From contig NZ_JH621253.1 in the NCBI RefSeq assembly GCF_000255455.1, positions 1 through 63,566 of the forward strand: a DNA stretch of 63,566 nucleotides, in the 5' to 3' direction. The notes beneath the pieces were generated by a model. It saw only the letters and a program-made list of their open reading frames with translations. It searched no databases and was not told the DNA's origin. Positions 9,006 to 18,023 of the stretch are shown one piece after another. Source of the stretch: Aquimarina agarilytica ZC1. GTDB lineage: Bacteria > Bacteroidota > Bacteroidia > Flavobacteriales > Flavobacteriaceae. The position numbers were made by a program, and so were the translations under genes. Numbering within the stretch: position 1 is the stretch's first letter; every line of letters starts with the position of its first letter.

Positions 9006-10527
9006 TTGGATTGGCTATTATATGTTGAGCTCTTTTTTTATGTGCAACTAAGGTCTCACTATCCATTTTATCAAGTAAGCGATACATCATACTCATTCGC
9101 TGGTTTTTATTTAAAAATAAGCGTTTTTCATCTAAAAAATTCCAGTATAAAGAATTAAAAGGACAGGCATTTTCAGTTGTTTTTTGAGATACTTTATAAT
9201 GACAACCTTTGCAATAGTTGCTCATTTTATTAATGTAGCTTCCGCTAGAAATGTAAGGCTTGGTGGCAACAACACCACCATCGGCAAATTGACTCATACC
9301 TCTGGTATTAGTAATTTCGACCCATTCAATAGCATCATTATAAATACCCAAATACCATTGATCAACTTGATCAGGATGAGTTTGAGTCAGTAATGCATAA
9401 TTACCAGTAATCATTAAACGTTGAATGTGATGAGCGTAACCTGTTTTTAAACTTTGGGTAATACAATGTTTTAAACAATTCATTTTAGTAGTACCGGTCC
9501 AATAAAAATCGGGTAATGGATTATGGTTTGCTAATTCATTAAGTTGAGCATAATTGGGCATTTTAAGCCAATAAATCCCACGCATGTATTCGCGCCATCC
9601 AATAATTTGACGTACAAAACCTTCAATTTGACTTATTGTTATGATGTCTTTATTTTTTCTCCAGTAATGGATCGCTTTATCGACCACTTCTTTTGGATGC
9701 AATTGCTTTGTATTTAGAGCAAATGAAAGATTACTATGAAACAGATAGTACTCATTGGTATGCATGGCATCTTGATAATCACCAAAATGAATTAATAAAT
9801 TTTTACAAAAATAGTCCAAGGTTTCAAGACACTCTTTTCTGTTGGTTGGCCATGTGAAATTTTTGGAATCAACGCTTCCAATAGTTTTTATATTGTTTTC
9901 TTTTACTAGGTTTTCAATAGGAGTAACATTAGTAAAAAAGTCTTTTTTGATAGGAATTAAATGTGCTCCTTTCCATTTGTTACGATTGTTATGATCAAAA
10001 TTCCATTTACCACCTTCGGGATCTTTGTCGTTAACCATCATTATATGAAATCGTTTCCGCATGTAGCGGTAAAAAAACTCCATAGTGTATTGTTTTTTAC
10101 CTTCAAAAAAGTGAGCAAGATCAGTGCGATTCGTTAAAAAATGTTCCGTATCACAAACACTACTGGATATTTTTATGCTATTACAAAATTTTTGTAATTG
10201 TTGGTCTAATCGATATTCATCGGGGAGTTGATATTCAAAGTGTTTGACTTGATTTTCTTTAATAAGTTGTGCTAAATTATCGGTGAGTGATTGCTTATTT
10301 TTGGGATGGTCAAGAGAATAATAAATTACATGATGGCCTTGTTTTTGTAGGTGCTCACTAAAATTACGCATGCTTTTAAAAAAAGCCACTATTTTTTGAA
10401 TGTGATGAGTCACATAATCAGTTTCCTGACGCATTTCTGCCATAAAATAAATAACATTAGCATCAACAGTTGTAAACCATGAATGATTATAGTTAAGTTG
10501 ATCACCAAGTAAAAGTCGTAATTTCAT
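8995..10527 (-). CDS. Iron-sulfur bacterial cryptochrome/(6-4) photolyase (PhrB-like, DPRP family)
   Basis: This 510-residue protein begins '[17 protein letters not shown]', the usual N-terminus of the FeS-BCP/PhrB family. Four cysteines fit the family [4Fe-4S] ligands: C351, C439, C442 and C455, nearly identical in spacing to those I recall for Agrobacterium PhrB (350, 438, 441, 454). Known members repair (6-4) photoproducts using FAD, a lumazine antenna and the Fe-S cluster. A longer ORF reaches 10632, but its extra 35 residues overlap the cryDASH gene and are unlike the family, so the ATG at 10527 is chosen; it lies 4 nt after the cryDASH stop. Middle of the minus-strand light operon. Confidence 0.93.
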   Translation of the reverse strand: MKLRLLLGDQLNYNHSWFTTVDANVIYFMAEMRQETDYVTHHIQKIVAFFKSMRNFSEHLQKQGHHVIYYSLDHPKNKQSLTDNLAQLIKENQVKHFEYQLPDEYRLDQQLQKFCNSIKISSSVCDTEHFLTNRTDLAHFFEGKKQYTMEFFYRYMRKRFHIMMVNDKDPEGGKWNFDHNNRNKWKGAHLIPIKKDFFTNVTPIENLVKENNIKTIGSVDSKNFTWPTNRKECLETLDYFCKNLLIHFGDYQDAMHTNEYYLFHSNLSFALNTKQLHPKEVVDKAIHYWRKNKDIITISQIEGFVRQIIGWREYMRGIYWLKMPNYAQLNELANHNPLPDFYWTGTTKMNCLKHCITQSLKTGYAHHIQRLMITGNYALLTQTHPDQVDQWYLGIYNDAIEWVEITNTRGMSQFADGGVVATKPYISSGSYINKMSNYCKGCHYKVSQKTTENACPFNSLYWNFLDEKRLFLNKNQRMSMMYRLLDKMDSETLVAHKKRAQHIIANPNDY

Positions 10528-10531
10528 ATTT

Positions 10532-11830
10532 TTAAAATAATGTTGGTTGTAGCCATAAGCGTTGGAATTTATAATTGGGATCGTAGCGTTTTGCTTGTAA
10601 ATCCACATTAAATTTGCGATCTCTTGGATCATTACCTACGCCTGCTACATACATCCAATTGCCATAATTGCTGTGTACATCGTAGTCAATAAGTTGCGCT
10701 TCAAAATAAGCAGCACCAATTCGCCAATCCAATAGTAAATCCTTTGCAAAATAGGAGGCTACATTTTGTCTACCGCGGTTACTCATCCATCCTGTGTGCT
10801 GTAATTCAAGCATATTAGCATCAACAAATGTTTTACCTGTAGTTCCGTTAATCCATTCATTTACTGGTTTTAAATCGGTAGACCAAGCATATTCTTTATT
10901 TAAAATTCCCCCTATTTTAAAAATAGCATTTTGATGTTTAAGTGATATATATTTAAAGTAATCACGCCAAATAAGTTCAAAAATTAACCAATAGGTAGAG
11001 TCATTTTTTTGGACTTCTTTCTCGTATTTTTTTATTTCAAAATAAATGGTTTTGGCAGAAATACTACCGTTAGCTAACCATGCCGAAAATTTTGAACTGT
11101 AATCACTGCCGAGTAAACCATTTCGTGTTTTTTTGTAATATGATATTTTTTTGGAGACCCAAATATAGTTGTGTAATCGATCAAGGGCAGCGTTTTCGCC
11201 ACCTTTAAAAGGAAAGGCAGAATGACTAGGGGTTTCAAAGTTATCAAAACCTAAATCAGTTAATTTAGGAATAGTTGAGTTGTTCTCAATCGGTTGTTGT
11301 TTAAAGCTCGAACTAATTTTAGCAATAGGTAAAACAAGAGTTTGTTTTTCAATACTTTTCCTAAAATGAGTAAAAATTTGAGGTGTTTTTTCAACACTAA
11401 AAGGGATACTATCGGGATGAAACAAAAATTGATCGTAGCTTTCCACCCAAGCAATTAGCTTGGGAATTAAGGCTTTTTTTACGGCAGTAGTTACCTGTAA
11501 TTCTTCGGCTGTCCACTCTTTTTGGCAATAAATATGGGTACAGTTATGTGTAGTAACAATTTCTGGAAGCATCGTTTCGGGAGTGGCGCTGTAAACAAAT
11601 AAAGGGATATTGTATTTGGCTAAATTCAATTTTAGTTGAGTTACAGTTTCAATTAAAAATTGAGTTCTAAACTTTTCTGTTTTTTTAAACCCAAAAACCG
11701 AAGTTGAAAATTGCCTAGGATCAAAACAGTACACACCAATTACTTTATGGTGTTTTTGTGTTGATAAGGCTAATGATTGTTGGTCATTAATTCTCAAATC
11801 ATTCCTAAACCAAATTAAACCTGTACTCAT
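10532..11830 (-). CDS. DASH family cryptochrome
   Basis: A 432-residue protein beginning 'MSTGLIWFRNDLRINDQQSL', the photolyase antenna domain, with a typical cryDASH FAD domain: 'RNGLLGSDYSSKFSAWLANG', 'LIWRDYFKYIS', 'GWMSNRGRQNVASYFAKDLLLDWR' and 'SNYGNWMYVAGVGNDPR'. Length and motifs match cryDASH proteins, which bind FAD and a folate and repair CPD lesions in single-stranded DNA or act in blue-light signalling. The canonical GNWMY region is intact, unlike in the third photolyase-like gene downstream. It starts 5 nt after the stop of a DUF2256 microprotein and is followed after 4 nt by the Fe-S photolyase. Confidence 0.94.
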   Translation of the reverse strand: MSTGLIWFRNDLRINDQQSLALSTQKHHKVIGVYCFDPRQFSTSVFGFKKTEKFRTQFLIETVTQLKLNLAKYNIPLFVYSATPETMLPEIVTTHNCTHIYCQKEWTAEELQVTTAVKKALIPKLIAWVESYDQFLFHPDSIPFSVEKTPQIFTHFRKSIEKQTLVLPIAKISSSFKQQPIENNSTIPKLTDLGFDNFETPSHSAFPFKGGENAALDRLHNYIWVSKKISYYKKTRNGLLGSDYSSKFSAWLANGSISAKTIYFEIKKYEKEVQKNDSTYWLIFELIWRDYFKYISLKHQNAIFKIGGILNKEYAWSTDLKPVNEWINGTTGKTFVDANMLELQHTGWMSNRGRQNVASYFAKDLLLDWRIGAAYFEAQLIDYDVHSNYGNWMYVAGVGNDPRDRKFNVDLQAKRYDPNYKFQRLWLQPTLF

Positions 11831-11835
11831 TGCTG

Positions 11836-11964
11836 CTATTTATTTCTTCTACATTTTTCACTACAATATTTTACATTTTCCCATTCCTTTGCCCATTTTT
11901 TTCTCCATGTAAATGCTTTGTTACAAACGACACATACTTTTGTGGGCAAATGTTGTTTTTTCAT
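11836..11964 (-). CDS. DUF2256 family zinc-ribbon-like microprotein
   Basis: A 42-residue ORF (begins '[20 protein letters not shown]', ends '[13 protein letters not shown]') with a CxxC ... CxxxC pattern (C11, C14, C34, C39) matching DUF2256. Its ATG overlaps the TGA of the upstream flavin reductase gene (ATGA, 11961-11964), and its stop is 5 nt before the cryDASH start, which strongly supports real translation. DUF2256 genes are known as recurrent neighbours of photolyase/cryptochrome genes, but function is not established. The four Cys suggest Zn2+ binding and possible contact with nucleic acid or a partner protein (inference). The opposite-strand ORF over the same bases is a shadow. Confidence 0.88.
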   Translation of the reverse strand: MKKQHLPTKVCVVCNKAFTWRKKWAKEWENVKYCSEKCRRNK

Positions 11965-12599
11965 AGTGATTTAATTTTACTAAAATCGGGGATATCCTTA
12001 GTTCTCACATATGGGAATTCTGCAATTTTATGCAGCTTGTAATAATTATTAAGTCCCGATATACCAATGGAATCCATAGCATCTAAATTTACGGATGGAT
12101 CCATGTCATCAGGTACTATCAAATGTTCTACTTCACCAATTACTAATTTGGTTCCGTTTAAAGGAATTTCAATAGTTTCTTTATGCTTCATTCCTAGTTT
12201 AAAATTACTTTCGGCTACAAAAGGGGCGGGATAATCAGTAACATAAGCTTCGGTTAATCCGCAATTGTTAAATTCAGAATCTGTTTTATCTAACTTGGCC
12301 GAGGTGTAATGTGCGTTTTTAACAAACGAAGAATGAATATGATTTATAGTATAATAACCTGTTTCCAGAATATTTTCATAAGTATGACGGGGTACTTCTC
12401 CAGTAGGGCGTAAAATAAAACCAAACAAAGCCGGATCACTGCCTAAATGTACCACCGAGCTAAAAATAGCTAAGTTGGTTATTCCACTTTTTGAAATACT
12501 ACCAATTAAATTGCCCGGTTTAATACCCGAGGCACTATTCATGGTAATTATTTTAGTGGTTTTATCCATTTGATCAATATCTTGTTTGGTATAATGCAT
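11961..12599 (-). CDS. Flavin reductase-like (FMN-binding split barrel) protein
   Basis: The 212 residues fit the flavin reductase-like FMN-binding family: '[29 protein letters not shown]' near the N-terminus, then '[29 protein letters not shown]' and '[34 protein letters not shown]'. Such proteins bind FMN and reduce flavins with NAD(P)H or are oxidoreductases of unknown substrate. Its 4-nt stop/start overlap with DUF2256, then cryDASH and two other FAD photolyases, suggests a role in flavin supply or redox state of the cryptochromes; this is inference from context. Start at 12599 gives the expected family length. Confidence 0.88.
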   Translation of the reverse strand: MHYTKQDIDQMDKTTKIITMNSASGIKPGNLIGSISKSGITNLAIFSSVVHLGSDPALFGFILRPTGEVPRHTYENILETGYYTINHIHSSFVKNAHYTSAKLDKTDSEFNNCGLTEAYVTDYPAPFVAESNFKLGMKHKETIEIPLNGTKLVIGEVEHLIVPDDMDPSVNLDAMDSIGISGLNNYYKLHKIAEFPYVRTKDIPDFSKIKSL

Positions 12600-12693
12600 A
12601 TATCAGATTATTTGTAATATTCACTTTTGTGAGAAGTTTAAATGCACACTATAAAAATAGCTGCGTTATATGATATGGGTAATAAAAAAACGC

Positions 12694-13002
12694 TTAACGT
12701 TTACTTATACGATTACCAGAAATGGCACGTTGTCTAGAGCATTTGAAACGTTTTATATCTGGATTTCTTTTTTTAGCATGCTTTTGGCTCACACCGCTAT
12801 TTACTCTTTTTCGCCAGCGTTTAAAGCTACTTTCCTTTAAGTTTGAACGCATCAATTTGATCACTTCCTTTTCAGGAATACCAAATTGAAATTCAATGGC
12901 TTCAAAAGGAGTTCTGTCTTCCCAAGCCATTTCTATAATTCGATCTAGTTGACGTTCATTAAATTGGGGAATTGTCATATACATTTTTTTGTAAATATAC
13001 AT
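12694..13002 (-). CDS. DUF2805 / TIGR03643 family small basic protein
   Basis: Up to 102 residues. The core 'QLDRIIEMAWEDRTPFEAIEFQFGIPEKEVIKLMR' and 'SFKRWRKRV' match the DUF2805/TIGR03643 family, with a basic C-terminus. The 'DRTPFEAIEFQFGIPEKEVIKLMR' stretch resembles a helix-turn-helix, so DNA binding is plausible but unproven. ATGs at 13002, 12984 and 12978 are all possible; the last gives 'MTIPQFNERQLDR'. The longest is given. It lies 94 nt upstream of the flavin reductase gene on the same strand, and this family is a frequent neighbour of cryptochrome genes, so it may be the first gene or regulator of the light operon (inference). Confidence 0.85.
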   Translation of the reverse strand: MYIYKKMYMTIPQFNERQLDRIIEMAWEDRTPFEAIEFQFGIPEKEVIKLMRSNLKESSFKRWRKRVNSGVSQKHAKKRNPDIKRFKCSRQRAISGNRISKR

Positions 13003-13166
13003 TTGTTTAATGTTTTATGTAAAATACTAAACAAAAAATAATGTTAAATCATTTTATAATTAATGGAAGAGGTGTATTTCGGAATTTTTAAGAGTCTCTA
13101 AAAGCAGGCTTGGAATATTAAACCCGAATTGTATATTTAACCTTCGTTATGAGTATTGAAAGCACA

Positions 13167-13754
13167 CTACAACGAAGAAACTTGAGTTTCCGAAACAACG
13201 TAAGCTTCTAATTCCTTGAAAAATTGTGTAAATTGATTTTCCAGATAGTTATAATTCTCATTAAGTTCAATAACCGCATAGTTCATTTTCGAAATATTTT
13301 TGGTACGTCTATTCATTTGATAAAGAATATCACTAATTCCCCCTACCGTGCGATAGTTGTATATCCAGTTTTCTGCAATCATTACAGGTAAAAAAAACTG
13401 AACACGTTTAGGTAAGGTATCGTAATTTTTTTGAAGTAATCTGTAAAAATCAAGGGTATATTTTTCGAGTGGGCTTGAGTGATAATTAGCCCAATTTTTA
13501 GCTAAAAAATGGTCAAAAATAATATCAGTAATCACTCCAGCATAATGACCATAACTAGAAAATACTTTTTTGCATTGCTTGGTTATCAAATGTTGGTCAG
13601 TGAATGTATCAATGGAACGGTGAATGATAATTCCTTTTTTTATTTCATCGGAGTAGTTCAGATACTTGTTTCCTTTAACGGAATCCGCTATAAAATTTCC
13701 AATTTGTACTTGGGGGTTATTATATGAAAGATAAATGTGAGCTAAATAATTCAT
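13167..13754 (-). CDS. Acyl carrier protein phosphodiesterase-like protein (DUF479/AcpH family)
   Basis: The 195 residues start 'MNYLAHIYLSYNNPQVQIGNFIADSVKG', a hallmark of the DUF479/AcpH family, with an HD-like helical core: 'GIIIHRSIDTFTDQHL' and 'ITDIIFDHFLAKNW' supply His/Asp residues expected to bind metal. The E. coli member removes 4'-phosphopantetheine from acyl carrier protein. Divergent members of this family may have other phosphodiesterase substrates. It is on the same strand as the photolyase cluster, 164 nt upstream of DUF2805, so operon membership is uncertain. Start ATG at 13754 fits family alignments. Confidence 0.85.
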   Translation of the reverse strand: MNYLAHIYLSYNNPQVQIGNFIADSVKGNKYLNYSDEIKKGIIIHRSIDTFTDQHLITKQCKKVFSSYGHYAGVITDIIFDHFLAKNWANYHSSPLEKYTLDFYRLLQKNYDTLPKRVQFFLPVMIAENWIYNYRTVGGISDILYQMNRRTKNISKMNYAVIELNENYNYLENQFTQFFKELEAYVVSETQVSSL

Positions 13755-13914
13755 TGAGATGAAAGATAAACCTAAAAAATAAGATACGCTAATGATGGAT
13801 AAATAGGAGTCTTATTTTTTATGTAATCTACTGAAATTTAATTAGGTGTTTTTTGTGTGTTTTTTCTTTCGATTTTTTTATGTAATGACTTTCCTACTTA
13901 GTGTTAAGAACTAT

Positions 13915-13922
13915 TATATTTG
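13915..13922 (+). promoter_or_regulatory. Probable -7 box upstream of glmM
   Basis: TATATTTG matches the flavobacterial -7 consensus TAnnTTTG and lies 30 nt before the glmM start. No convincing TTG -33 element was seen at the usual distance. Confidence 0.45.
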
Positions 13923-13951
13923 TTCAAAACCTAATTTAAATATAATTACAA

Positions 13952-15340
13952 ATGACATTAATAAAATCAATTTCTGGAATACGTGGAACTATAGGGGGGG
14001 CAGTAAATGATAATTTAACGCCTGTTGATGCCGTAAAATTTGCATCTGCTTATGGGACATGGATTAAAACAGCTTCTGGAAAAACAGCTCCTAAAGTAGT
14101 GGTAGGTCGTGATGCTCGTTTATCTGGAAACATGATTCAGCAATTAGTAATGAATAGTTTGGTCGGTTTAGGAATTGAAGTTGTTGACTTAGGCTTATCC
14201 ACAACACCCACTGTTGAAATAGCAGTGCCTTTGGAAAAAGCAGATGGAGGAATTATCCTTACAGCAAGTCATAATCCTAAGCAATGGAATGCTTTAAAAT
14301 TATTAAATAATAAAGGAGAATTTTTAAATGCTGCTAATGGAGCAGAAATTTTAAAAATTGCAGCTTCGGATAGTTATATTTTTAGTGAGGTAGATGATTT
14401 AGGTGCTATTTCAATTAACGATAGTTATATAGAAAAGCATATTGACTCGGTTTTAAAACTTTCATTAGTTGATATTGAAAAGGTAAAACAAGCAAAATTT
14501 AAAGTAGTTGTGGATGCAGTGAATTCTACTGGAGGAATTTCTATTCCACCATTATTAAAAAGAATGGGAGTAGAAGTAGTCGAGCTTTATTGTGACCCAA
14601 CAGGTCATTTTCCTCATAATCCAGAACCTTTAAAAGAACATTTAGGAGATTTAGCGGCAAAAGTAGTAAGCGAAAAAGCAGATTTAGGAATAACTGTGGA
14701 TCCCGATGTAGATCGCTTAGCCTTTATGAGCGAAGATGGAGAAATGTTTGGTGAAGAATATACTTTGGTAGCTTGTGCCGATTTTGTTTTAGGTAAAACA
14801 CCAGGGAATACCGTATCAAACTTATCATCGAGTAGGGCTTTACGTGATGTAACAGAAAAGCACGGAGGGAAATATACTGCAGCTAATGTAGGTGAGGTAA
14901 ATGTGGTGACTACCATGAAAGCAGAAAACGCAATTATAGGCGGTGAAGGTAATGGTGGAATTATCTATCCAGAATCTCATTACGGACGAGATTCACTGGT
15001 AGGAGTAGCCTTATTTTTGACTCATTTAGCGGAAAAGAAAATGAAAGTAAGCGAGCTTAGGGCTTCGTATCCAGCATATTTTATGAGTAAAAATAAAATT
15101 ACCTTAACACCAAGTTTAGATGTTGATGGAATTTTAGCCGCTATGGCTAAAAAATATGAGAACGAAGACGTGACTACAACGGATGGTGTTAAAGTAGACT
15201 TTGCCGAAAATTGGTTCCACCTAAGAAAAAGTAATACAGAACCTATTATTAGAATTTATACAGAAGCAAAATCACAACAAGCGGCTGATGAATTAGCAGA
15301 AAAAACAATTAGTGAAATCAAAGTAATTGCAGGACTATAA
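13952..15340 (+). CDS. glmM: Phosphoglucosamine mutase
   Basis: This 462-residue alpha-D-phosphohexomutase converts glucosamine-6-phosphate to glucosamine-1-phosphate in the cytoplasm, feeding UDP-GlcNAc for peptidoglycan and LPS. The catalytic phosphoserine is S106 in 'TASHNP', the Mg2+ loop is D250-P-D252-V-D254, the sugar-binding loop is 'GEGNGG', and the phosphate-binding segment 'RKSNTEPIIRIYTEA' is at the C-terminus. The N-terminal 'SISGIRGTIGG' is typical. Some Bacteroidetes homologues are annotated phosphomannomutase/phosphoglucomutase, so GlmM is a best assignment rather than proven. It is a single-gene unit with a -7 box upstream and a bidirectional terminator shared with panB. Confidence 0.9.
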   Translation: MTLIKSISGIRGTIGGAVNDNLTPVDAVKFASAYGTWIKTASGKTAPKVVVGRDARLSGNMIQQLVMNSLVGLGIEVVDLGLSTTPTVEIAVPLEKADGGIILTASHNPKQWNALKLLNNKGEFLNAANGAEILKIAASDSYIFSEVDDLGAISINDSYIEKHIDSVLKLSLVDIEKVKQAKFKVVVDAVNSTGGISIPPLLKRMGVEVVELYCDPTGHFPHNPEPLKEHLGDLAAKVVSEKADLGITVDPDVDRLAFMSEDGEMFGEEYTLVACADFVLGKTPGNTVSNLSSSRALRDVTEKHGGKYTAANVGEVNVVTTMKAENAIIGGEGNGGIIYPESHYGRDSLVGVALFLTHLAEKKMKVSELRASYPAYFMSKNKITLTPSLDVDGILAAMAKKYENEDVTTTDGVKVDFAENWFHLRKSNTEPIIRIYTEAKSQQAADELAEKTISEIKVIAGL

Positions 15341-15362
15341 TTTGAAATAATAGTTTCAGAAA

Positions 15363-15400
15363 AAAATGAGCCCCTTGTATTTTTACAAGGGGCTCATTTT
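15363..15400. terminator. Bidirectional terminator between glmM and panB
   Basis: A perfect stem (AAAATGAGCCCCTTGTA at 15363-15379 pairing with 15384-15400) with a TTTT loop is flanked by A-run and T-run, so it can stop both convergent transcripts. Confidence 0.92.
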
Positions 15401-15419
15401 TATAATGTGTTTAAAATTA

Positions 15420-16238
15420 TTAATATTGTTCGGATTCGTTAGGGAAATCAACAGCCTTTACATCTTTTACGTAATTGCCAACAGCTTCTGTCATTAAACC
15501 ATGTAAATCTAAGTAACGGCGCAAAAAACGAGGGTTAAATTCGTGAGTCATACCTAATAGATCGTGAAGGACTAATACTTGACCATCAACTCCATTTCCT
15601 GCACCAATTCCAATCACAGGAATAGTTAATTTTTCGGCAACTTTTTTGGCTAGTTTAGCAGGTACTTTTTCTAATACAATAGCAAAACAACCTGACTTTT
15701 GTAAAAATAAAGCATCTTCAATTAATTTTTCAGCTTCTTCTTCTTCTTTAGCTCTTACGGTGTAGGTTCCAAATTTATAAATAGATTGAGGGGTTAAGCC
15801 TAAATGCCCCATAACAGGTATTCCGGCATTTAGAATCTTTTTTATAGAATCTTTAATTTCTTTACCACCTTCTAATTTTACGGCGTGTCCTCCGGATTCT
15901 TTCATTATACGTATCGAAGATCGTAGGGCTTCTTTTGCATCACTTTGGTAACTTCCAAAAGGTAAATCAACTACAATTAAAGCGCGTCTAGCTGCTCGCA
16001 CTACACCACTAGCATGATATATCATTTGATCTAGTGTAATAGGGAGTGTAGTTTCGTGACCTGCCATTACATTTGAAGCAGAATCACCAACTAAAATTAC
16101 ATCAATACCAGCACTATCAACAATTTTAGCCATAGTATAATCGTAAGCTGTTAACATTGAAATCTTTTCATTGTTGGATTTCATTTCAACCAGACTTTTA
16201 ACGGTTACTCTTTTGTATTCTTTACTTGCTGCGGACAT
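15420..16238 (-). CDS. panB: 3-methyl-2-oxobutanoate hydroxymethyltransferase
   Basis: The 272-residue TIM-barrel enzyme transfers a hydroxymethyl group from 5,10-methylene-THF to alpha-ketoisovalerate, making ketopantoate for pantothenate and CoA. Family motifs: '[33 protein letters not shown]' (the Asp residues bind Mg2+), 'DLPFGSYQ', 'AVKLEGG', '[12 protein letters not shown]', '[12 protein letters not shown]' and '[24 protein letters not shown]'. Full length. It converges on glmM over the shared terminator; about 200 nt of AT-rich DNA without other features separates it from trmD. Confidence 0.97.
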   Translation of the reverse strand: MSAASKEYKRVTVKSLVEMKSNNEKISMLTAYDYTMAKIVDSAGIDVILVGDSASNVMAGHETTLPITLDQMIYHASGVVRAARRALIVVDLPFGSYQSDAKEALRSSIRIMKESGGHAVKLEGGKEIKDSIKKILNAGIPVMGHLGLTPQSIYKFGTYTVRAKEEEEAEKLIEDALFLQKSGCFAIVLEKVPAKLAKKVAEKLTIPVIGIGAGNGVDGQVLVLHDLLGMTHEFNPRFLRRYLDLHGLMTEAVGNYVKDVKAVDFPNESEQY

Positions 16239-16442
16239 AAAATTATTTTAAAAGTAAAATTAAGGAAAAACAGGTGTTATTTTTTTGTAATTATTGAACA
16301 AATTAAGAAAAATAATACCAGTTCAGATATAAAAATTAAAGTAATACTATTTGTTCTAGTAATTATCAAATGGATAAAGACTAAGATTGTATTTAAGTTA
16401 ACCTATAGCAATATCTTGTTTTAGAAAAAAGTATAATATAGA

Positions 16443-17120
16443 TTATTCCTCTAATAAATCGGGACGACGTTCTTTGGTTCTTTGGTAAGCTTGTTCTTCT
16501 CGCCAAGCTTCAATTTTTGGAAAATTACCCGAGGTAAGTATTTCTGGAACTTTCCAACCTTTATAATCTGCAGGTCTAGTATATATGGGTGGAGCAAGTA
16601 AATTATCTTGAAAGGAATCAGTTAATGCACTAGTTTCATTACCTAAAACTCCTGGAATTAATCGGATAACTGCATCACATAAAATAACAGCTCCCAATTC
16701 GCCACCAGAGAGGACGTAATCCCCAATTGAGATTTCTTTAGTAACAAATTGATCCCTTACACGTTGATCTACCCCTTTGTAGTGCCCGCAAAGAATAATA
16801 ATATTTTCTTGTAATGAAATAGTGTTGGCCATACCCTGATGTAGTGTTTCACCATCAGGAGTCATATAAATGACATCATCATAATCTCTTTCCGACTTTA
16901 ATTGACTAATGCATTTATCAATAGGTTCAATCATCATAACCATTCCCGCACCACCACCAAATTGATAATCATCAATTTGTTTGTAATTATCGGTTACATA
17001 ATCTCGTAAATTATGAAAATGTACTTCAACTAATCCTTTTTCAATAGAACGCTTCATAATTGAAGCTTCAAAAGGACTTCTCATAATTTCTGGAACTACG
17101 GTAATAATGTCTATTCGCAT
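16443..17120 (-). CDS. trmD: tRNA (guanine(37)-N1)-methyltransferase
   Basis: This 225-residue SPOUT-class enzyme methylates G37 next to the anticodon using S-adenosylmethionine, preventing +1 frameshifting. Motifs seen: N-terminal '[21 protein letters not shown]', '[18 protein letters not shown]', '[11 protein letters not shown]', the knot loop '[16 protein letters not shown]', 'PGVLGNETS' and '[16 protein letters not shown]'. Full length with intact trefoil-knot residues. A membrane coiled-coil protein lies 73 nt upstream on the same strand. A weak -7-like CATATTTG is present on the minus strand just upstream of the start. Confidence 0.97.
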   Translation of the reverse strand: MRIDIITVVPEIMRSPFEASIMKRSIEKGLVEVHFHNLRDYVTDNYKQIDDYQFGGGAGMVMMIEPIDKCISQLKSERDYDDVIYMTPDGETLHQGMANTISLQENIIILCGHYKGVDQRVRDQFVTKEISIGDYVLSGGELGAVILCDAVIRLIPGVLGNETSALTDSFQDNLLAPPIYTRPADYKGWKVPEILTSGNFPKIEAWREEQAYQRTKERRPDLLEE

Positions 17121-17193
17121 TCGGATAATATTATTTTATGCAAATATGAAAAGAAATACGCAGTAAGCCTAACAAACACTAGGCTATAAAGAT

Positions 17194-17781
17194 TTATTTG
17201 TGCTTGTTAATCTCGTCTTGTAATTTACGCATAACTACTTGTTCTCTTTCCAAAGCACGTCTTCTGTGTTCTTCAAATTCTTTTTCCACATCATCTAAGG
17301 ATGCCAAAGCATTTGTAGTAACTGCATTACTCTTTTTAAATTTATAAATAAAAAAGGCAAGTAAAGCTAATAAGCCAAGGAAAATACCACCTGTAATAGA
17401 TTTAAATGATTGTTTGGTAATTTGTTGTCCTAAAAAAGAAATAGAATCAATTTCATTAGTGGCAGCAACTAATTTTTCATTTGTAGAGTTTAATGATGTA
17501 TTAGTGTTGGCAACTTGCTCTTTTAATTTTAAAATTGATGATTGCGCTTCGTTTAGCTTTTGCTCAACTATTTTTAAACTATCTAGAGTGTTCTTCTTTA
17601 AATTTAAAAAACGTGACCGCTTAATTACTTTAAATTCTTTGTAGTTGTTAGAGGAAGTTAATAATTCTTCGAATTGTCCTTTTATGGTGTTATCCTTTTT
17701 TTGAGGAACTTCGGTGTTCGTTTGAGCTACAGCAGATAGTATATAGGATACTACTAATAGTATAGTAAATTGAATTCTCAT
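17194..17781 (-). CDS. Signal-peptide coiled-coil single-pass membrane protein upstream of trmD
   Basis: The 195 residues comprise a signal peptide (MRIQFTILLVV..., cleavage near 'AVAQTN'), a coiled-coil region (about 60-115, 'LKIVEQKLNEAQSSILKLKEQ'), one transmembrane helix (about 132-152, 'GGIFLGLLALLAFFIYKFKK'), and a charged helix ending 'EREQVVMRKLQDEINKHK'. Homologues next to trmD in flavobacteria are often labelled tRNA methyltransferase, but nothing here resembles a methyltransferase. The ORF could begin at 17817, but the ATG at 17781 puts the signal peptide at the N-terminus. Function unknown; an envelope role is inferred only from topology. Confidence 0.75.
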   Translation of the reverse strand: MRIQFTILLVVSYILSAVAQTNTEVPQKKDNTIKGQFEELLTSSNNYKEFKVIKRSRFLNLKKNTLDSLKIVEQKLNEAQSSILKLKEQVANTNTSLNSTNEKLVAATNEIDSISFLGQQITKQSFKSITGGIFLGLLALLAFFIYKFKKSNAVTTNALASLDDVEKEFEEHRRRALEREQVVMRKLQDEINKHK

Positions 17782-18023
17782 TAGATAGGCTTGAGTAATT
17801 TGTGTTTCTTTCTGCAACGAAATTAAAAAAAAGATATCGTTTTTTTACATAATTGAGAGTGTTTTCTTAACAAAGTATAAATGATTACAAAAACAAAGAT
17901 ATATACAGTTAATATAAATTTAAAGTTAGGGTTTATTTAATGAGCTAAGCTTTATTTTAATTTAATCATTATGGGAAAAGCTAGTGGTAATTTGTAGGTA
18001 TTATTAACTAACATTTTAACATA

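Noticed and set aside
11830..12042. Plus-strand ORF of 70 residues opposite the photolyase operon
   Set aside because: It is antisense to the DUF2256 and flavin reductase genes, which have coupled start and stop codons; the Phe/Cys-rich translation is a shadow.
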